Of a stretch of DNA of 64,000 nt, positions 37,862-48,973 are shown in pieces. The notes beneath the pieces are model-generated. The model saw only the letters and a program-made list of their open reading frames with translations, was not told the origin of the DNA and did not search any database. The position numbers and the translations under genes are program-made. Position 1 is the first letter of the stretch; every line of letters starts with the position of its first letter. Origin of the DNA: Microvelia longipes (taxonomy: Eukaryota; Arthropoda; Insecta; Hemiptera; Veliidae); the NCBI GenBank assembly GCA_018340805.1, contig JACMZG010001911.1, positions 31,115,867-31,179,866 of the forward strand. The letters are read 5' to 3'.

Positions 37862-38919
37862 CAACTTGCAAGGCCTCCATATTAAATTCAATATAGATAT
37901 AAATCCCATATATTAATGCTAAAAACAAAAAATAATGTTAGTTTAACAATTAACAGCTTTAATTTTACTTTTTCAATTGTTCACTTTATTCAACATAAAC
38001 AGGTTTTTGTAACAAAATAATTTTAGAAACAAATAAGTAAAAAGTTATTATGCCCTGAAACAATAAAAGAAGGGACTTTGTTATAAAACATTTTGATAAA
38101 AGGCCCAAGGAAATTACCTAGTCCTGATTCAGTTCAGGTGAAATTATCTTTTAGTATTGTTTTTAAGAACCGCAATGTTTTGTGGAAAATTTTGTGTAGA
38201 AAGGTACTAAAAGTTTTGGTTATAAAAGAGTCCTTTTTTGGGATGTTGTGACTTGAAGCACGCTCTGTTCCCACGATCAGAGGACACCAGTTAGTCACGG
38301 CTTAGAACAATTACCGACCCTTAGCTACACCTTTAATTATTCAAAAAGTTTACCTTTATTTGCCCTTTAAAAATGACAACAAACTTTTTACTTTTAATAT
38401 AATCGCAAAGGCGCCAACTCCAACAAAAAAATCAGATTGTGTGCTCTGCTACAGTTACATCTAATGTTTTCAAGATTTAGGGTAAAAATTGGGTCAAGTT
38501 TTATATTTGCCTTGACTTTTAATAATAACAGCCCTTTTTTGCAAGTTTTGTTTGGAAAAAAAGTATGTCAAGGGAACATGAACAAAAGGTAAACAAACAC
38601 AATTTAGTTTCAGTTTCTTTATAAAATGAATGAAAGTGGTTTCTTTTTGGTACTTAAATAATGGGTGCTCCTTTAGGTGGTTTGTCGTTTAGGTGTTTAC
38701 AAGTTTGGTATCTGTTTATCTGTCTACTTACCTTTCTACCAAATTAGATTCAGAAAATATTAAATAAAATAAAAATAAAACCTAAAAATGCATACTAAAG
38801 GTAATACAGTGTAGTATCCAGTGATTGTGTCTTTCTAAAGTAGGAAGTATCAGTATTTGATTACTTGAAATGAGTAATGTTATGCTAGTATATACAATGG
38901 TACGCAATATGATGACCAC
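37861..38919. other. No gene seen
   Basis: AT-rich DNA. Open frames near 38782-38988 have no recognisable domain. Confidence 0.5.
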
Positions 38920-39000
38920 ATAGGGATATATTACTATAGAGGCCATCTTAGTTAAATTTTGAAACATTAAAAAATGTAACCTGAACACCTTTTATTACTA
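38920..39000. repeat. Dispersed repeat, shared with 7405-7500
   Basis: ATAGGGATATATTACTATAGAGGCC followed by AACATTAAAAAATGTAACCTGAACACCTTTT, the second copy of this unnamed repeat. It directly precedes a 5S-type copy. Confidence 0.5.
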
Positions 39001-39010
39001 TTATAATGAA

Positions 39011-39370
39011 ATGAAAGAAAAAATATCGGATTCGCTTCGCTCATTCACCCTACTTCGGATTCGCTTTGCTCGTCCTCAGAATATACAATTTGCCAAATTT
39101 ATACTGCAACACTTCTTCGGTCTCGCTTTGCTTGACTCGCTCTGCGGTCACCCATACAGAACTGACCAGGCTCAATGTTGCTTAACTTTTATGATCCAAC
39201 AAAAACCATAGATATACCTCTCGTATTGAAATTTAACTTCTTGTACTTATTTATTACGCAAAGGTATATAATTGAACCACATATCAACTCAATTGAATTA
39301 TTTTCAGATTTTTAACAATTTTTTTAAAAAACCGGCACAAGTCATTTGATGAAAATTGAGGAGGTTTTAA
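39011..39370 (-). mobile_element. 5S-type dispersed repeat, 3' part with the clearest 5S block
   Basis: On the minus strand the 5S-like segment (39144-39190) reads AAAGTTAAGCAACATTGAGC, CTGGTCAGTTC, TGTATGGGTGACCGC, and so retains box A, intermediate-element and box C positions of 5S rRNA. It is followed by GAGCGAGTCAAGCAAAGCGAG, GACGAGCAAAGCGAATCCGAAG and GAGCGAAGCGAATCCGAT. The copy lacks the outer 5' half. Confidence 0.75.
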
Positions 39371-39479
39371 CAAGGATACAAAATTAAAATATTTACATAT
39401 AAATAAATTGGCAAACTATGCACTTATATGTATTAAAGACTATATAGAAAACATGTTAAGCTAAATTCTTGTATTCATA

Positions 39480-41000
39480 GAAAATGTAACTCGGAACCCC
39501 GTGTTGTATGGAAACATCGGATTTGCTACGCTCATCCTCAAAACACTTTCCATGCGTAGAAACGGACGCTTTTTGCGTCCGTTTAAAAATTACCAAATAT
39601 ATAATACAACTCGTCTTTGAACTTCTAGAAATTCATTCAGCGGTCTCCTATCCGGGCACTGAAATCGCTCGATTCTTTGCTTAACTTTTATGGCCAAAAA
39701 AATTGTAATTTACTTGTATTCAAACAAAAAACTTAGTATACTTATTTATTATACGTAAAGGGATGCAGATGTACCGGATTTCAACAAAGGGATGCAGATA
39801 TACCGGATTTTAACTCAAATATATTATTTTTTGATTGATATACGAAAACGTATACAAATCATTCAACAAGATGAAACTTAAAACATTTATTGGTCTTGTA
39901 CATGAGTGCTAAATTGACTGAATTGAATGAATGAGACTGAATAAAACAAAAAGATTTATGAATTTTAGAATTTTTGAATGTTCCATTATTTTGGGTTAAT
40001 GACTTCATAAATAAATGTTCTTTCGGTAGCATAACTCGACCAAATATGGTTCTAAATCTAAATTTTAACCATCTAGGATAATACACTGGGAGCTACGATA
40101 ATAACAGACACGTTTACATACACACACATACACACAAAAAGACGGAAAACTTAGTAAAAAAACTTCATAACAATCGTTCTTAAAAAGAACTGAAACGTCC
40201 AAGAGCCGGATCCAAAAAAATGTGACTTATTTTGTACTACTTTAAACCAAATGTTTCTGAAAATATACATTATATTATGAAGAAAAAACATAGTCTGCCT
40301 ATCCAGACTGGAGCCCTTATATGATTGCGCCTACACAAAATTGTATAAAATCGCACAAATTTCAGTTTTATGAAATAAAATAAGTGGTTCACTATGGGTG
40401 GTGTGCAAAACATCAATAGAACATTTTTTAAACATGATGAAATGTCGAATAAAGCGAGTGTTCAATCATCAAAATCGGATAACTACAACCAAAGTTATAG
40501 CTCTTTCAAAAGCACCAAAAAAAGTCGAATTTCTTTGGAAAAATAACAGCTTTTTGTGAATATTTTTTGGTCATTAAACAAATGTCATAACTTTTGTTGC
40601 AGTTATCCGATTTTACAGTAAATAAACGAAAAAACACTCGTTTCATAGTAAATTTTATCAGCATTAAAAATGTTCTTTTTCATGTTTTGCACACAACTTA
40701 CAGGGAACCACTTATTGCAAGAAAACGGGAATTTTTGCGATTTTCTAATATTTTGAGTGAACGGATTCATAGGAAGGGCTCCATTCTGGATAGGCAGACT
40801 ATGCTTTTCCTTCTTAATTTAAGGTATATTTTCAGAAAAATTTGGTGTGAAGTAGTACTAAATGAGTCACATTTTTAGATCTGGCTCTTGGACTCGTATA
40901 ATTCAAGTGAAATCTCGGTTTCAGATATTCGGTGCATACACAATACTTTTCCTACATACTTTCGATATAAATAAGGAAAAGTAAAAATAAGTTATATTGT
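39480..41000 (-). mobile_element. 5S-type dispersed repeat interrupted by a foldback element
   Basis: The minus-oriented tail begins near 39480. The 5S-like segment is at 39637-39692 (AAAGTTAAGCAAAGAATCGAGCG...CCCGGATAGGAGACCGC). The middle contains TTGGGTTAATGACTTCAT and GGGAGCTACGATAATAACAGACACG. The match resumes at about 40893 with ATAATTCAAGTGAAATCTCGG and ends TTTCGATATAAATAAGGAAAAGTAA at 40990. The interruption 40199-40892 is foldback element 2. A strong hairpin AAACGGACGC-TTTTT-GCGTCCGTTT lies at 39560-39584 in the tail. Confidence 0.75.
40199..40892. mobile_element. Foldback element 2
   Basis: TIRs start GTCCAAGAGCCGGATCC and end GGATCT-type GATCTGGCTCTTGGAC. Blocks GCCTATCCAGACTGGAGCCC / GGGCTCCATTCTGGATAGGC and GTGTGCAAAAC / GTTTTGCACAC pair, and all are shared with foldback element 1 at 30446-31342. 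The 94-residue open frame 40594-40878 is arm sequence. Insertion within the 5S-type copy fixes the relative order of events. Confidence 0.8.
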
Positions 41001-42539
41001 AAAAAATATTAAATGTTTTTTTTTAAATAAATATAAGACATTTTTCTTTAAAAGCACGCAGGTTTTCTTTTCTTTCTGACATAATAATTAAATAAAATAA
41101 AGCCACAGAAAACACCAACTACTTGGGAAGTGTATATTATAATGTTTATATTTAAAAAAGCCATTAAATCAATTTTATAAAACAGGTTCAATTAAGATTT
41201 TTTCCTTTTTCTCAACTAGCAAGCTTTTGAATCTCACGCAGAGGATTTAACAAGAAGAATATATTAATCACTTTGTTGCTACCAACCTAACACTCTTATT
41301 ATAATTGTATTTTAATATAAGTTTATATGTAAAAGAATTATTGAATATATAGTTTGAAATTGATATAAGATTATTACAGTTAAGAAAAAAGATAAATTTT
41401 AAAAACCTGCCCTCACGATTCCCTCCAAATCATCTTTTAGGACAAAACGAGTTTTCTAAATAAAATATTATTATAAAAAACTTGAATTTCTAGTTAAGTG
41501 TTTGAAAGGAACTCTGAAATCATTTAATTAAATCATTTTTTAAAAATTGGTTTTAGAGGGGCCCAAGTTCGTGTGTTTCAATAAAAATGTGTTTTCTGTG
41601 TTTGGTAAGATAATTATTATTTGAGAAAGCGGCGAAACACTAATAACAGGGTGGACGACTTATTGGACGAGCAACTGTGTCCATAGTTTGGAATTTTTTG
41701 AAGATAGCCATGCCTGGGCGGAGTAGCCACTGCAAGTCTTTCTCGACTTAAAATAAGAGTCAATTATAAATAAGAGTCAATTATAGGCTCTAAATTCGTT
41801 TACTATCTTTACCTCCATTTTTTAACTTCACTTTTAAATTTATATAATAAAATAAATAAAAAGAACGCCAATTTTGTTTTTGTTTTTAAATTTAAATGTA
41901 TACCGGTAAAATACAAGTTGGCGATCGTATTACTGTATTTTTATCTAAGTGCAACGCTGTTGAAATTGAGGATATTTTTGTAAATTGTTAAGTCCGTTAT
42001 TTTTTTATAAGGATTGTATTTTTAAAAGTATTAATTATGATTTACATGTATATTTTACTAATTATTATCTCTTTTATTAAATGCCATAACAGGGATCTTT
42101 TACAGGTAAGGTTTAGTGATTAAAATATTAAAATCAAGTTTTATGGTCAAATCCAATTAACATATTTTAAATTAATTAAATTTATTTAGAAATAACTGTT
42201 TTTAATAGGATTTTATATAGATTGAATTCCAGAAATGTCCGTATTTAACAAATTAAAAATACAATTTTCAGGATTAAAAAGGTTTGATGACTAAAAACAT
42301 GCGTCATAGATGGCTTTAGCAAGTTTGACCTATTCTACGTTTTCAAAATGTATTTAATTGTTAAAAAACATGTAAATAAATACGTAATTACGTCCCCAAA
42401 ATATAAAGATTTTTATAGAGCAGCAATGAACCAAAGACTTTACCAGCTAAAAGCAAAGAAAGGGTTAAACCAAAGAGTATATAGGTTATACTCCTATATA
42501 CTCCTTGGTTAAACGCTTCTATGGAACGTTTTAATCCTT
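41001..42539. other. No gene seen; one strong hairpin
   Basis: AT-rich DNA. The 22-bp arms GTTAAACCAAAGAGTATATAGG (42463-42484) and the complement at 42493-42514 differ by one base, with an 8-nt loop. A 20-bp direct duplication (AATAAGAGTCAATTATA) lies at 41746-41785. Confidence 0.55.
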
Positions 42540-43265
42540 ATTACTTTTCCTCATTTATTATATACCGTAGTTATATAGGAATAGTGTTGTGCTTGCAAAA
42601 AAACCGAAACCGGTTTCGATGTCACCAAAATTATCCGTTTCAGGCTTTTTGAAGTGGTTTTTACAGGCTCCTAAGTAGTTTTCACTAAGTTGTCTGTCTG
42701 TGTGAGTGTGAGGTGCCTGTTATAATCGTAGCTTCTATCGTATTTATGCTAGAAAGTTGAAACTTAGTACAAAAAACAATCTATAGGTGTAGTTGTGCTA
42801 TTTGAAAAATATTTTTTATGACGTCATTGACCCGCAAAAATGACTGTTTAAAAATCATAACACGCGGAATAATTTTTTGAATAGATTGAAATTTGGCAGG
42901 TTGCTATGTATAAGGCAACCCTGTATAAATATGTGCTAAGTTTTATCTTATTATCAGCATGAGATACATTTTATCACATGACTAGAGTAAATCTTTTAAA
43001 AAATTGTAAATAATCGGAAAATAATCTTATTATAATTAATAATGTAAAAGCTAACCAGCATCGTGCGTAGTCAGTGCCTGGATGGGTGATCGCTGGAATG
43101 AAACTAATGTATTTACTACCTAAGGACGAGCGGAGCGAGTCCGAAGACATTTGCAGTATAAATTTAAGAACTTCTATATTTTGAGGACGCGAGTCCGAAG
43201 CTGGGAGAATGAGCGTAGCGAATCCGATGTGATGAAGAAAAATTCCGAAGTAACTCGTACCTAAA
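42540..43265 (+). mobile_element. 5S-type dispersed repeat, complete-looking reference copy
   Basis: Order: TTACTTTTCCTCATTTATTATATACCG hairpin-like 5' end; CCGAAACCGGTTTCG; CCGTTTCAGGC; CTCCTAAGTAGTTTTCAC; GTCTGTCTGTGTG; GTTATAATCGTAGCTTC; AGAAAGTTGAAACTTAG; GTAGTTGTGCTATTTG; TGACGTCATTGACCCGC; ACACGCGGAATAATTTTT; then the 5S-like segment at 43050-43100 (AAAGCTAACCAGCATCGTGCG, TAGTCAGTGC, CTGGATGGGTGATCGCTGGAA); then ACCTAAGGACGAGCGGAGCGAGTCCGAAG; and GAATGAGCGTAGCGAATCCGA; ending AAATTCCGAAGTAACTCGTACC. It is non-coding, about 0.73 kb, and probably pol III transcribed by analogy with 5S-derived (SINE3-type) elements. However, here the 5S part is internal and about 500 bp from the 5' edge, unlike those SINEs. 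Confidence 0.7.
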
Positions 43266-45526
43266 TTTTTTCTACACTTCTTCTTGACCGATTTTATATT
43301 GTTTGTTTTTAATAAATTTTCAACTAAAGGATCTTTAAGGATATCATGATGAAATTCACGCTGCTGACCCTCTAAAATCCTACTTTGTCACAAAGTGTAG
43401 TGTATATGTGTAAAAGGGAACTTTTGTAATTTTCTTATTTTTTAACTTACCTTCTTATAAATCTAATATATTATTACATGCCATACATTATTTCATTCTT
43501 TTACCTTCTAATATATTCGTTTTAAAGTTTGCCTTGGGGCGTCAGTCAATAATACATTACTAAAGACTAAGTAAGACATACATTTGTGCCATACAGATAT
43601 CACGTGCCAAATTACATGACTCGTTCCAACTATAGTAATGTAGTAGAATTCCAGAGTATCTACCGAATTTTCATATATAATTTATAAAAGAATTACAAAC
43701 TATAAAAATTTTAATAATTTATTAAGTTATTTGTTTGCTCAAAAGAACAGAACATATGGAAAAACAAATAAATTTATAATTTGCTTATCAAATAACTTAC
43801 ATTTAGTGAATTTATTAATATTACTGATGCATATCAAACGATTGTCTATTTTAATCATTATATTAATATTTCTAATGAACAATTTATATTATGATGGCGA
43901 TTTATTCAATAAAAAATATTTAGCCTGTGAATGTAAGATAAATAAATAATTTATGTAATATTTCCTTTATGTGTCCTTTATAGAAAAGAGGATTAGAGAA
44001 TGCGACTAATTGGCTAATTCTACTAGCGCAACTAAAAAACTAGAAATAAAACAGCAAATAATGAAAACTCATTATTATGAGATATCTAAATGCCTAATAT
44101 TTTAATATAAAAAAACTATTTTATAAATATATTTTTATTCTTTGCATTTTCTTAAAAGATGAGCTATTCAACGCCAAGGGCCTTTTCAACCAGTTCCTGT
44201 TTTGATATGAAAAGAATTTGTTAATATTATTTTAACAGTTTGTTTAAATCTTTCTTCGCTTTAGGGTTTTATTTAATTTTACTAAAATGTTTTCTTTATT
44301 TTTATATTTATAAATAGAAATCATCCAAAAGTATTATTTCGATTTGATACAATAAAACATATGAAACATATTATGTATTTATATTCAAATTTCTATATTG
44401 ATCATTTGAAGAAACCCTTAACGAGGCATTTTAATGTATTCTTCACAATGATATAAATAAATAATATAAAATAATGAATCGAAATTCATATTAATTTCAC
44501 AGAATATATTCTGTTTATTATACAGATAATGTAAATGTATAAAAAACATTTTATTTGTATAATTTATTGGGCGAACAGTTGGAACAATGGACATTTACCT
44601 AAAAGACAGTATCATACAAATCATTTGTACTAAGCATACGATCGAAAATCGAATTTTCGTCTTTGGTTGAGAAATTATTACGATATATATTGATAAAAGT
44701 TAGTATATTTTAGGTCGATTTTACCTAAAAACAAATCACACTTTGCATAGTCTTATTTATGGCTCACATTTAAGTAATAACTTAATAATTACTTAATTAA
44801 TGAATATTTTTGTTACTCTGTTTCGTTACGTCTAACTCATCAAGGCACCAACATGATATCTTGTCGAGTCATCATTAGTGACGAATTTCACTTTGCCTGC
44901 TACATTTCTCAGGGGTTTCTAGATTATATTATGTCAATTATCCATTTTTTACAAAACTCGATTTAATTATTCTAATATTATTTAATTTTTACAATTAATT
45001 TAATCATAATTTTTTATTTAATTATGATTTAATTATTCTAGTATGTTTTAGTACATTAATTTATAGTTTTAATAAGATTTTGTTCACGATCTCATTATAT
45101 TTACAAAACAGTTGATTAAATAATATCAGATACTAAAGGTGCAATACCGGAGTACCTGCCCCCTTTTTAATGCTTGTGATACCTAAATCAATGTAAAAAT
45201 CATTTGATTGGCTTACCTATTCCAAAAGATCACGATTTCTCGTTATTTCGTATTTTCTATTTATTTTATAATGAGCGCAAATATTTCTTTTAGAATGATT
45301 TTACCTTATGCTTTACAACACCATATTTTTATTTCATTAGATCTATTGATCACGTATCTATCGTTACGTATTGTATTAATGACAAAAAATCATTTAAGTC
45401 TTGATTTTCAAAAAAATAATATTGAAGCATTACTCAACAGAAAATAGTTGTATTCATATCATACCATTAACTTTAAACGATTTACATTTTTCCAACTATT
45501 TCTTATGGCCCACAACTTTACACAAC
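43266..45526. other. No gene seen; one repeat fragment
   Basis: AT-rich DNA. The fragment shared with 25677-25725 is at 44815-44860. Open frames at 43731-43949 and 45208-45447 have AT-driven composition (Ile, Leu, Asn, Lys) and no known domain. Confidence 0.5.
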
Positions 45527-45800
45527 TAATGAAATAAAACAGAGTCTCTCCACTAATGATATATATTTGACATAGCCAGCTATCAATCTTAATAGATCAA
45601 CATAAGTTCAGGCAAGCAGCGAATAAAAGAACGGGAGACAGCGGAGTTTAAGAGTCAGAAGACAGCAGTTACAGTTTTGTCTAGAGGTTTGTAGCTTTAT
45701 TCGCTGCTCGCCGGCACTAATGATGATCTGTTAAGATTGAAAGCTGGCTATGTCAAATATATATCATTAGTGGAGAGACTACATGTTTTATTTCATTACT
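45527..45800. mobile_element. MITE-like hairpin element
   Basis: The left arm CTAATGAAATAAAAC, GTCTCTCCACTAATGATATATATTTGACATAGCCAGCT, TCAATCTTAATAGATCA, AGCAGCGAATAAA (about 45529-45630) pairs with the right arm GTTTTATTTCATTA ... (about 45700-45798), with few mismatches. The centre is about 70 bp and less AT-rich. The right arm holds the CACTAATGATGA...TTGAAAGCTGGC motif also seen at 27421. No coding capacity. Confidence 0.75.
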
Positions 45801-45893
45801 TGAAACTCCACAACTCATTTTTCCTTATTTACACAACTAAGGTGGGAAGAAAATTGTACTACTTGAGGTCAAACCTTTATTTATAGATAACAG

Positions 45894-45949
45894 GGCCGAA
45901 GGGCCTAAAATCCCTAATTTTAAATCCCTAGAACCTAGGGATTTAAAAT
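45894..45949. repeat. Two adjacent short hairpins
   Basis: GGGCC-GAA-GGGCC (about 45892-45904), similar to the GAA-loop hairpin at 27282-27298, is followed by a 15-bp perfect hairpin at 45917-45949 (ATTTTAAATCCCTAG / CTAGGGATTTAAAAT, 3-nt loop AAC). Confidence 0.8.
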
Positions 45950-48471
45950 TTAAAATAACATGCATAAAATAGCAAAAAATATGCAAAATTATGCATAAAA
46001 TAGCATCTCTCGTGTTGTCGAGTGCCGATGCAGTCAGTTGTATTTTATTTCATAACAATATCGTCTGGGTATGTTAGTGACATGAGAAATAACTTTATAC
46101 TTTTAATAGATATAACTTTTTTATTTTAACGAGACCCCAGTAAAGAAATTTTACTTACGGATATTATATTATTATTCCAGAAGGAATAATTAACATAAAC
46201 ATAAATAAAATGTTAAAACATAAATAATATGTTGTTGGTGAGTACGAGCCATCGCCATCGGCAATGTTTTTTAAATATTTAATACTAAGTGTTATTATTT
46301 TAGTTATTATTTAATTTAATCCCTATGTATATAATTAATATACTAATTATTCAAACTAATACATAAAATAAAAGGCAACGCAGGAAAACTTGCATTTTAT
46401 GAGTAATCATTAAAATAAAAATTACATTTATTATGAAGATGTAATATTTTATATATTTTTTAATACATGCATTTAAGATATAACTTTTACATTTCAAAAC
46501 TTACATGTATATGAGATGTAAACTTTGTAGAATACTTATGTAAAAAAACAAAATAAAAATTTACTTCACTTATGGCCAAAAATATAGTATAAATATTCTG
46601 ATTTAATATTTTTTTAATGTAAAAAATATGCAATAATAATATTATAAATAAATATTATAAGCAATTATAAAAGGTTGTCTAAGAATATCTAAGGTTTTGA
46701 CTTTAGACATTTTATTTTATTAATTTCTCTTATTATTTTATTTTATTTTATTAATTTATTTAATTTAATTTTTATTTGATTATTTTAGATTTTATTTTCA
46801 TATATTTTAATTTATTAAAAAATCAACTAATGTTTTAATAATTATATAACTAAGCAATTGTTTTTACATTACTTACTTGATAAATTCTATATAAGGTAAA
46901 AAGTGAAAAAATCTCCGGCATAAATCTGACAGCTTCTAGTGTCGATAAGATGTCATAAATAATGACTAGATTTATAAAACATGGAATTGTAATAAAAATG
47001 AGTTAAGAATAACATCAAAGAGTTGTCTTCGTTCAATGTAAGAATAAATAAAATATTAAAGCCTGGGAGAGAATCAAGTAAGCAATGAATAATGCAATTA
47101 TCTGAAGTGATTTGAACCGAGAATAAGTCCGAGGACAAGTTGATATCATCTATAAATGTTTGTAATGTAAATCATTATTACTTTTAGTTTTGTAGTAATG
47201 AATAGTTATAGTTTCAAAACGTATCTTGTCGAAGAATGGATAGGGATTGAATCGGATAAGATAGGATTGGAAAAAGAATTATAGTCTATAAGTAGGGATG
47301 TATGATGACATGGACATTGTAAGAGTTTCTCTATTATCCCGAGAGAACAAGTCGTTTAAAAACTTACCGGTTTTATAAACTGATTTCAAAGTAGGAAAAA
47401 GGAAAAAAAAACTCGATGAAACAGAGTGAAAGAGTCGGCAAAGACCAAAAAGGAAACTCCTTCCGTGCTGGACCCAGGAGCCTTGCTGGACAAGTCAAGG
47501 CGAAGAAAACAAAAAAAACTCATTCTTAAATCGAAAAATAAAAACCGGAGCAAAACACACTCCTTCAACTACCAAGTAAGCAGAAAAAACCTATCGGGCG
47601 ACAATCCTCGCTCGTTAAACTTAAAAATCTTTTATATAAAAAAAGTCAAATAAAAATGCGAATACGGTAAGAAAAAGAAAAGATGTTAGCGAAAAAAGGA
47701 TTAAACAAGAAAAGGTATTCTCTTATATATCTTTTATATATAAAAGACAACAAGAAGTTAAACTTGGTGAGAGGCTAATTGGACCACCCAAGTCGAGAGT
47801 ATTCCTCATTATAAACTCTTATACACCGAGATCGAATCGATACACGCACACCAAGACAACGGACTCCTAAAGAAAACAATAGAACTAAAAGGGTTCTTTA
47901 AGAGGCATGAGGTTTTTCAATGATTCTTTTTCCTTTACTAAACCCTCCGCCATAATGTATTTATTAGCTTACAAAACACAAAGACATGATTTCATAGATA
48001 TACATCGCGCTACAAAACTCGCCAAACTTTTAATTTAAATACTCCTCGGAGTGAAGACCTTTACAAAGATAACCTCTTCAAGTTTAAAATACAAAAACCA
48101 ATGTTAACACTCACCTTTTTTAAAGTCACTCTATCTTCTTTTATGTCTTTCTGACATATTATGTTTTTAAAACAATGACTTTAAAGATTTTCATAAATAT
48201 AAATATAAAACTATTGTCTTTAAAATAAAAACATTTGACAGGATAAAAAGTTGTTATCTTTAAAAAAAGATCTGTAAAAGAATATCTGAATAACTAATAA
48301 TATCTTTAATCTATGAAAATAAATAAAGGACCGCAGGACAATTTTATATAGAAAAATAATTATTGGTGGCAATAATTAAATAATATACAGTTCTTATTAA
48401 TAGGAGTAGTCGCCATCTTAAAATCCGTACACAATTCGGTTTTGCAAAAATATGTATATATATTTATAAAG

Positions 48472-48474
<3 letters not shown>
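45950..48474. other. No recognised gene; one Lys-rich open frame
   Basis: AT-rich DNA. The open frame 47426-47653 (+) encodes a 75-residue Lys/Ser/Arg-rich product with a more codon-like first half (GTGCTGGACCCAGGAGCC) in a purine-rich stretch, 47330-47680. I cannot assign it; it may be a decayed mobile-element fragment. Confidence 0.45.
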
Positions 48475-48534
<60 letters not shown>

Positions 48535-48540
48535 CATATA
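48475..48540. repeat. (TA)n microsatellite (SINE tail)
   Basis: TA array that, on the minus strand, follows the SINE 3' end GTGGTATGCATCTACCTA. Confidence 0.95.
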
Positions 48541-48626
48541 TAGGTAGATGCATACCACTTAAGGTGGTTCCTGCAGGATGAATACCCTGTTGGACCAAAA
48601 AGCTCTAAAATGGGCATTGCATTATG
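48541..48626 (-). mobile_element. SINE 3' end fragment
   Basis: The minus strand reads GCAGGAACCACCTTAAGTGGTATGCATCTACC and then the TA array. The neighbouring SINE (48728-48906) ends GTGCTACCACTTGAGGTATGCATCTACCC and then TA. This is a second, truncated copy of the same family; the tRNA-like head is missing. Confidence 0.6.
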
Positions 48627-48653
48627 CACGCACACACACACACACACACACAC

Positions 48654-48727
<74 letters not shown>
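48627..48727. repeat. (CA)n-(TA)n compound microsatellite
   Basis: CACACA run at 48629-48668, then a TA array, which serves as the tail of the SINE to its right. Confidence 0.95.
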
Positions 48728-48729
<2 letters not shown>

Positions 48730-48904
48730 GTAGATGCATACCTCAAGTGGTAGCACTTTAATTAATTCTCTAAGAATTAATTAAAGTTGGCGAAATATTT
48801 TAAATACAAATACTATTCATATAATCGTAGAGCATAGCCTGGCCTTCGAACCCTGGATTTCCTGTACCGAAATCGAGTGCCTATACGATTACGGCCACGT
48901 AGGC

Positions 48905-48906
<2 letters not shown>
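48728..48906 (-). mobile_element. tRNA-derived SINE
   Basis: On the minus strand the head is GCCTACGTGGCCGTAATCGTATAGGCACTCG (A-box-like TGGCCGTAATCG..AGGC) and GGAAATCCAGGGTTCGAAGGCC (B box GGTTCGAA). The body ends with TACCACTTGAGGTATGCATCTACCC and a TA tail. A hairpin TTTAATTAATTCTC...GAATTAATTAAA is present in the body. The head resembles a class with a GTGGCC...GGCAC D arm, as in Leu/Ser tRNAs; the exact parent is not assigned. Confidence 0.65.
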
Positions 48907-48964
<58 letters not shown>

Positions 48965-48973
48965 TATATATAT
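48907..48973. repeat. (TA)n microsatellite
   Basis: TA array at the 5' side of the SINE (minus orientation); the SINE is therefore flanked by TA on both sides. Confidence 0.95.

Noticed and set aside
39144..39190. Functional 5S rRNA gene
   Set aside because: Only the internal-promoter half is present, it is embedded in a dispersed repeat, and several copies diverge differently.
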